Of a stretch of 64,000 nucleotides of DNA, positions 61,314 to 64,000 are shown one piece after another (within the stretch, counting starts at the first letter, position 1; each line of letters starts with the position of its first letter). A model generated the notes under the pieces. It ran no database searches. It worked only from the letters and a program-made list of their open reading frames with translations, and had not been told where the DNA came from. A program made the position numbers and the translations under genes. Source of the DNA: Tanytarsus gracilentus (Eukaryota > Arthropoda > Insecta > Diptera > Chironomidae); NCBI GenBank assembly GCA_038502055.1, contig JAXRKN010000045.1, positions 6,656,501 through 6,720,500 of the forward strand, in the 5' to 3' direction.

Positions 61314-64000
61314 ATGACGACAAGAGTGTTAGGCGTGGAAAAGGGTGGAAACTTTAAAAGGTGATATCATTCCTAAAAATATGTGAAGGTCAATTTATTT
61401 TATGTTTTATTTAAAAAAAGATCGATTGATGGAATTCTCACGGCCTTTGCAAATATCAAGCGTAGATCAGGCGAAAATGATCCGCTACGAAGTGCAATGT
61501 ACAACATAGGCTTAATATTCCTTTGCCTGGTATTTTTTGGAGTCATTTTGGTAAGTTTTAAAATCTCCTAAAAGAACAAAATTTGTACGTTAAATTTTTA
61601 AGATTCTAAAACCATTCTTGAAACCACTTGTCTGGGGATTTTTGGTGGCCGCTGCACTCTTTCCAATGAAAAAGAGACTTGCGTTAAACATCAACAAATG
61701 GATCAATAAAATCGAGAGAGAAGAGAAGCCAATAATTGTCGGAATTTTGATACTTCCCTTTACTGCATTAGGTAAATTTTCTTAATCTTATCTTTACTGA
61801 ATTAAAATTTGCTTATTCTTTACAGAGAAACTCGGTGAATGCATTACTCGTTTTGCAATAGCTCACATTAAGATCATTTTGATTGGATTCTCATCATTAA
61901 TCGCGTTAAGAATTTTCGTCCATTATGTGCCCAAAGAATTTTTTACTGGATTTTTAAGCGTCATCATTTGGCTTCACTCGCTTTTCGGAAGAGTTGCGAG
62001 CACGCTCAGTCCATCAATGCTGATTGTTCTAGTCATTTGCTATCTCATCACGGTTTCGATTATGTGGAATTCGAGTACGTCAAACACTTTTACTATCTGT
62101 AGTCAGGCCGCATGGATTTTTCTTTTGGGATACTTCTGTAGCTATCTGGGTGCATTTCAAATTCCAGCATTTTTGGCTATTTTAATTTATGGCATAGCTG
62201 GTCTCTACTGCGATGACGAGAGCAATAGTCAGATTTTATGCAAAATTAAAAATTCCTTGAAGAAAGAAGAGAAAAGAGAAGAACGTGAGACGACACCAGA
62301 AATAAATGCGACGCCAATAAGTCGTTTGATGAAAACGAAATCACATTTGTCAGAGATAAAAAGCAAAATGCAACTAAATGTGCCTCATGAGAGCGAAAAG
62401 GAAAAATTTAAAAAGGACACGCCTTTAGAGTCAGATTGGTATTTTAAAATTCTATTTTATGCGTGCAGTTCAGCATTTCTTTTCACAAATTTGTGGATGG
62501 TCTTTTTGAGCTTAATACCAATCTCGTTTTATGCAATAAAAGCTCTTTGTGAGGCTCTAGGATTGTGGAATCACATCGAGTCTCAATTTTCTCAACGAAC
62601 CACTAAACTTCGAGATTGGCTGGAAATAAGAAGATATGCTCTCATGCCCCTTTGCCTTCCCGGCATGCTTCAACTCAACAAAAAAATTCGAATTTTCTTT
62701 TGTGCAAAATTGAAGACTTACGTCGATGACATCAGTGCTTGCATAATGATTGTTTTCTTAATAATTGTTGCAATCGCCTTCAGTGTCTTTACATTTGTGC
62801 AAATTTATAGCGAAGTAATTACTGTCGTTCAATTAACGGGCAGTCTTGTAAATCGAACGTTAACCATGAAGCCAGAGTTGATTGAACAACTGCCGATGAA
62901 TATGCAAAATTTCAATAACGTCATAGATAATGCTTATCAATACAGCCGGGGAACTATCGAAAACTATTTGGGTGAGCAAAAATTGTTAAAATTTATAATT
63001 TTAATCTTGTTAAAATTTTTAATTAGATTCGGCACTAAACGGAACCGATACTGATCAATCTTCAAAGTTGAAAACTCAAATAATCAGCCTATTTGATAGA
63101 CTCGTTCAAAGCTACATGGATCTTAATAATGGAAACGATGCAATTGGGCCAAGAGTAACGCAACAAAGTGTCCTTGACACTCTCGATGAGATAATTAATT
63201 CTTCTGGCGGCTATTCGAGTATAATATCGTGGGCAAAAGCTAATTTAGGCGCAATGAAAGAACTGTCAGATGCAGTACTTGGTATCGTCATGACAAACTT
63301 ATCGCTAGTCTTCTCAGTTTTTACAACATTTTTCGGTGTTATAATTAGCAGTGGGCATGTCATGCTGACTTTTCTCTTCAACTCAATCATTTTCTTCACA
63401 ACTCTCTACTATCTCTTACAAGCGAGTCAAGATCGTTATGTTATCATGAATATAAGTTCAAATTCGGGACTTGGAGTGAGATTAGTGGAATCTCTTGAAA
63501 CTTCTGTATCTTCTGTGTTGATCGCAACGATGAAAATTTCCCTCTTTCATGGGCTCTTTACGTGGCTAACGCATACAGTCTTTGGCGTACACGTTATATA
63601 TCTTCCCGCATTTATTGCATCGCTCTTAGCAGCAGCACCATTTTTAGAAACATATTGGTGCTCAATTCCAGCGTTTTTAGATCTTTGGCTTTCGCAAGAT
63701 CGCTTTTATCTCGCTTTAATTCTCGTTTTCATTCATTTTATTGTGCCATCAAATTTCAATGTCATCATTCACTCGGAAATAAAAGGAAGTGGTCACCCGT
63801 ATCTGACAGGTAATTGAGCTTGCTACTTGTAACGGTTAATATCTAATACCATTTAATTTAACAGCTTTAAGCATCGCTGGCGGAATCTATTTACTGGGAC
63901 TGGAAGGAGCAATTCTCGGACCTTTACTGCTTTGTATTTTAATTATGTTAGTTGATGTTACCATGAACAGTTTTACAACTCCCACGCCATCAACTTTCAC
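61314..64000 (+). CDS. TMEM245: TMEM245-like multipass membrane protein, AI-2E transporter fold (3' end missing)
   Basis: Exons 61314-61360, 61421-61550, 61603-61771, 61826-62971, 63027-63809 and 63865 to beyond 64000 are in one frame, giving about 803 residues so far. The N-terminal ~20 residues include VEKGGNFKRS. Hydrophobic spans follow (SAMYNIGLIFLCLVFFGVIL, LKPLVWGFLVAAALFP and several more). A charged cytosolic loop lies at about residues 245-300, and a large region with NxT sites (NRT, NGT) looks luminal or extracellular. The closing segment, with HPYLTALSIAGGIYLLGLEG then GPLLLCIL, matches the C-terminal signature of the AI-2E/TMEM245 family. The biochemical function of animal TMEM245 is not established. 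ATG 61314 is the first in-frame ATG; the encoded start MTTRVLG fits an intron after 47 coding bases. Confidence 0.85.

Noticed and set aside
1..64000. tRNA genes, rRNA and CRISPR arrays
   Set aside because: No cloverleaf with A and B boxes was noticed by eye, no rRNA cores, and CRISPR is not expected in an insect nucleus; a tRNA scan was not possible here.

Overview
This is 64 kb of nuclear DNA from an insect, most likely a fly of the mosquito/midge grade (Diptera: Nematocera). The reasons are a strongly A+T-rich background, very short introns (about 55-90 bases) with ordinary GT-AG ends, TATA/Inr promoters with insect-type TCAGT initiators, a tandem pair of Plus-C-like odorant-binding proteins, and arthropod-type orthologues of Stt3B, Tab2, Syf2 and TMEM245. 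I cannot name the species. All exon models below were built by hand; every one closes in frame across its splice junctions, with one exception that is discussed.

Layout. (1) 1-1983, + strand: the 3' part of a two-Ig-domain, probably GPI-anchored surface protein resembling the Beat family. (2) 1984-9151: no gene seen. (3) 9152-10847, - strand: a 473-residue ribonuclease-inhibitor-type leucine-rich-repeat protein. (4) 10848-26853: gene-free, with a degenerate tandem array bracketed by direct repeats at 21618-22830. (5) 26854-32644: a cluster of small, probably secreted-protein genes: an inactive trypsin-like homologue (-), two tandem 202-residue OBP-like genes (+), a 62-residue hydrophobic microprotein with its own TATA/Inr promoter (+), and a second protease homologue (-). 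The last has lost its active-site His and carries its catalytic-Ser codon on an apparent 6-base micro-exon. (6) 32645-52011: 19 kb without a recognisable gene but rich in non-autonomous mobile elements. These are a TA-flanked element with perfect 25-bp inverted ends, a 339-bp near-perfect hairpin, a 142-bp inverted repeat, a 1.06-kb foldback element, and a conserved block present twice 10.8 kb apart. (7) 52012-64000: a compact housekeeping block: Stt3B (-), Tab2 (+), Syf2 (-), TMEM245 (+, running off the window).

Functionally, the right-hand block serves the ER (N-glycosylation), TAK1/IMD-type immune signalling, the spliceosome and membrane transport. Its genes are paired head-to-head (Stt3B/Tab2, Syf2/TMEM245) or tail-to-tail (Tab2/Syf2). 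The middle cluster looks like lineage-specific secreted or accessory proteins, and the mobile-element debris sits between these gene groups.
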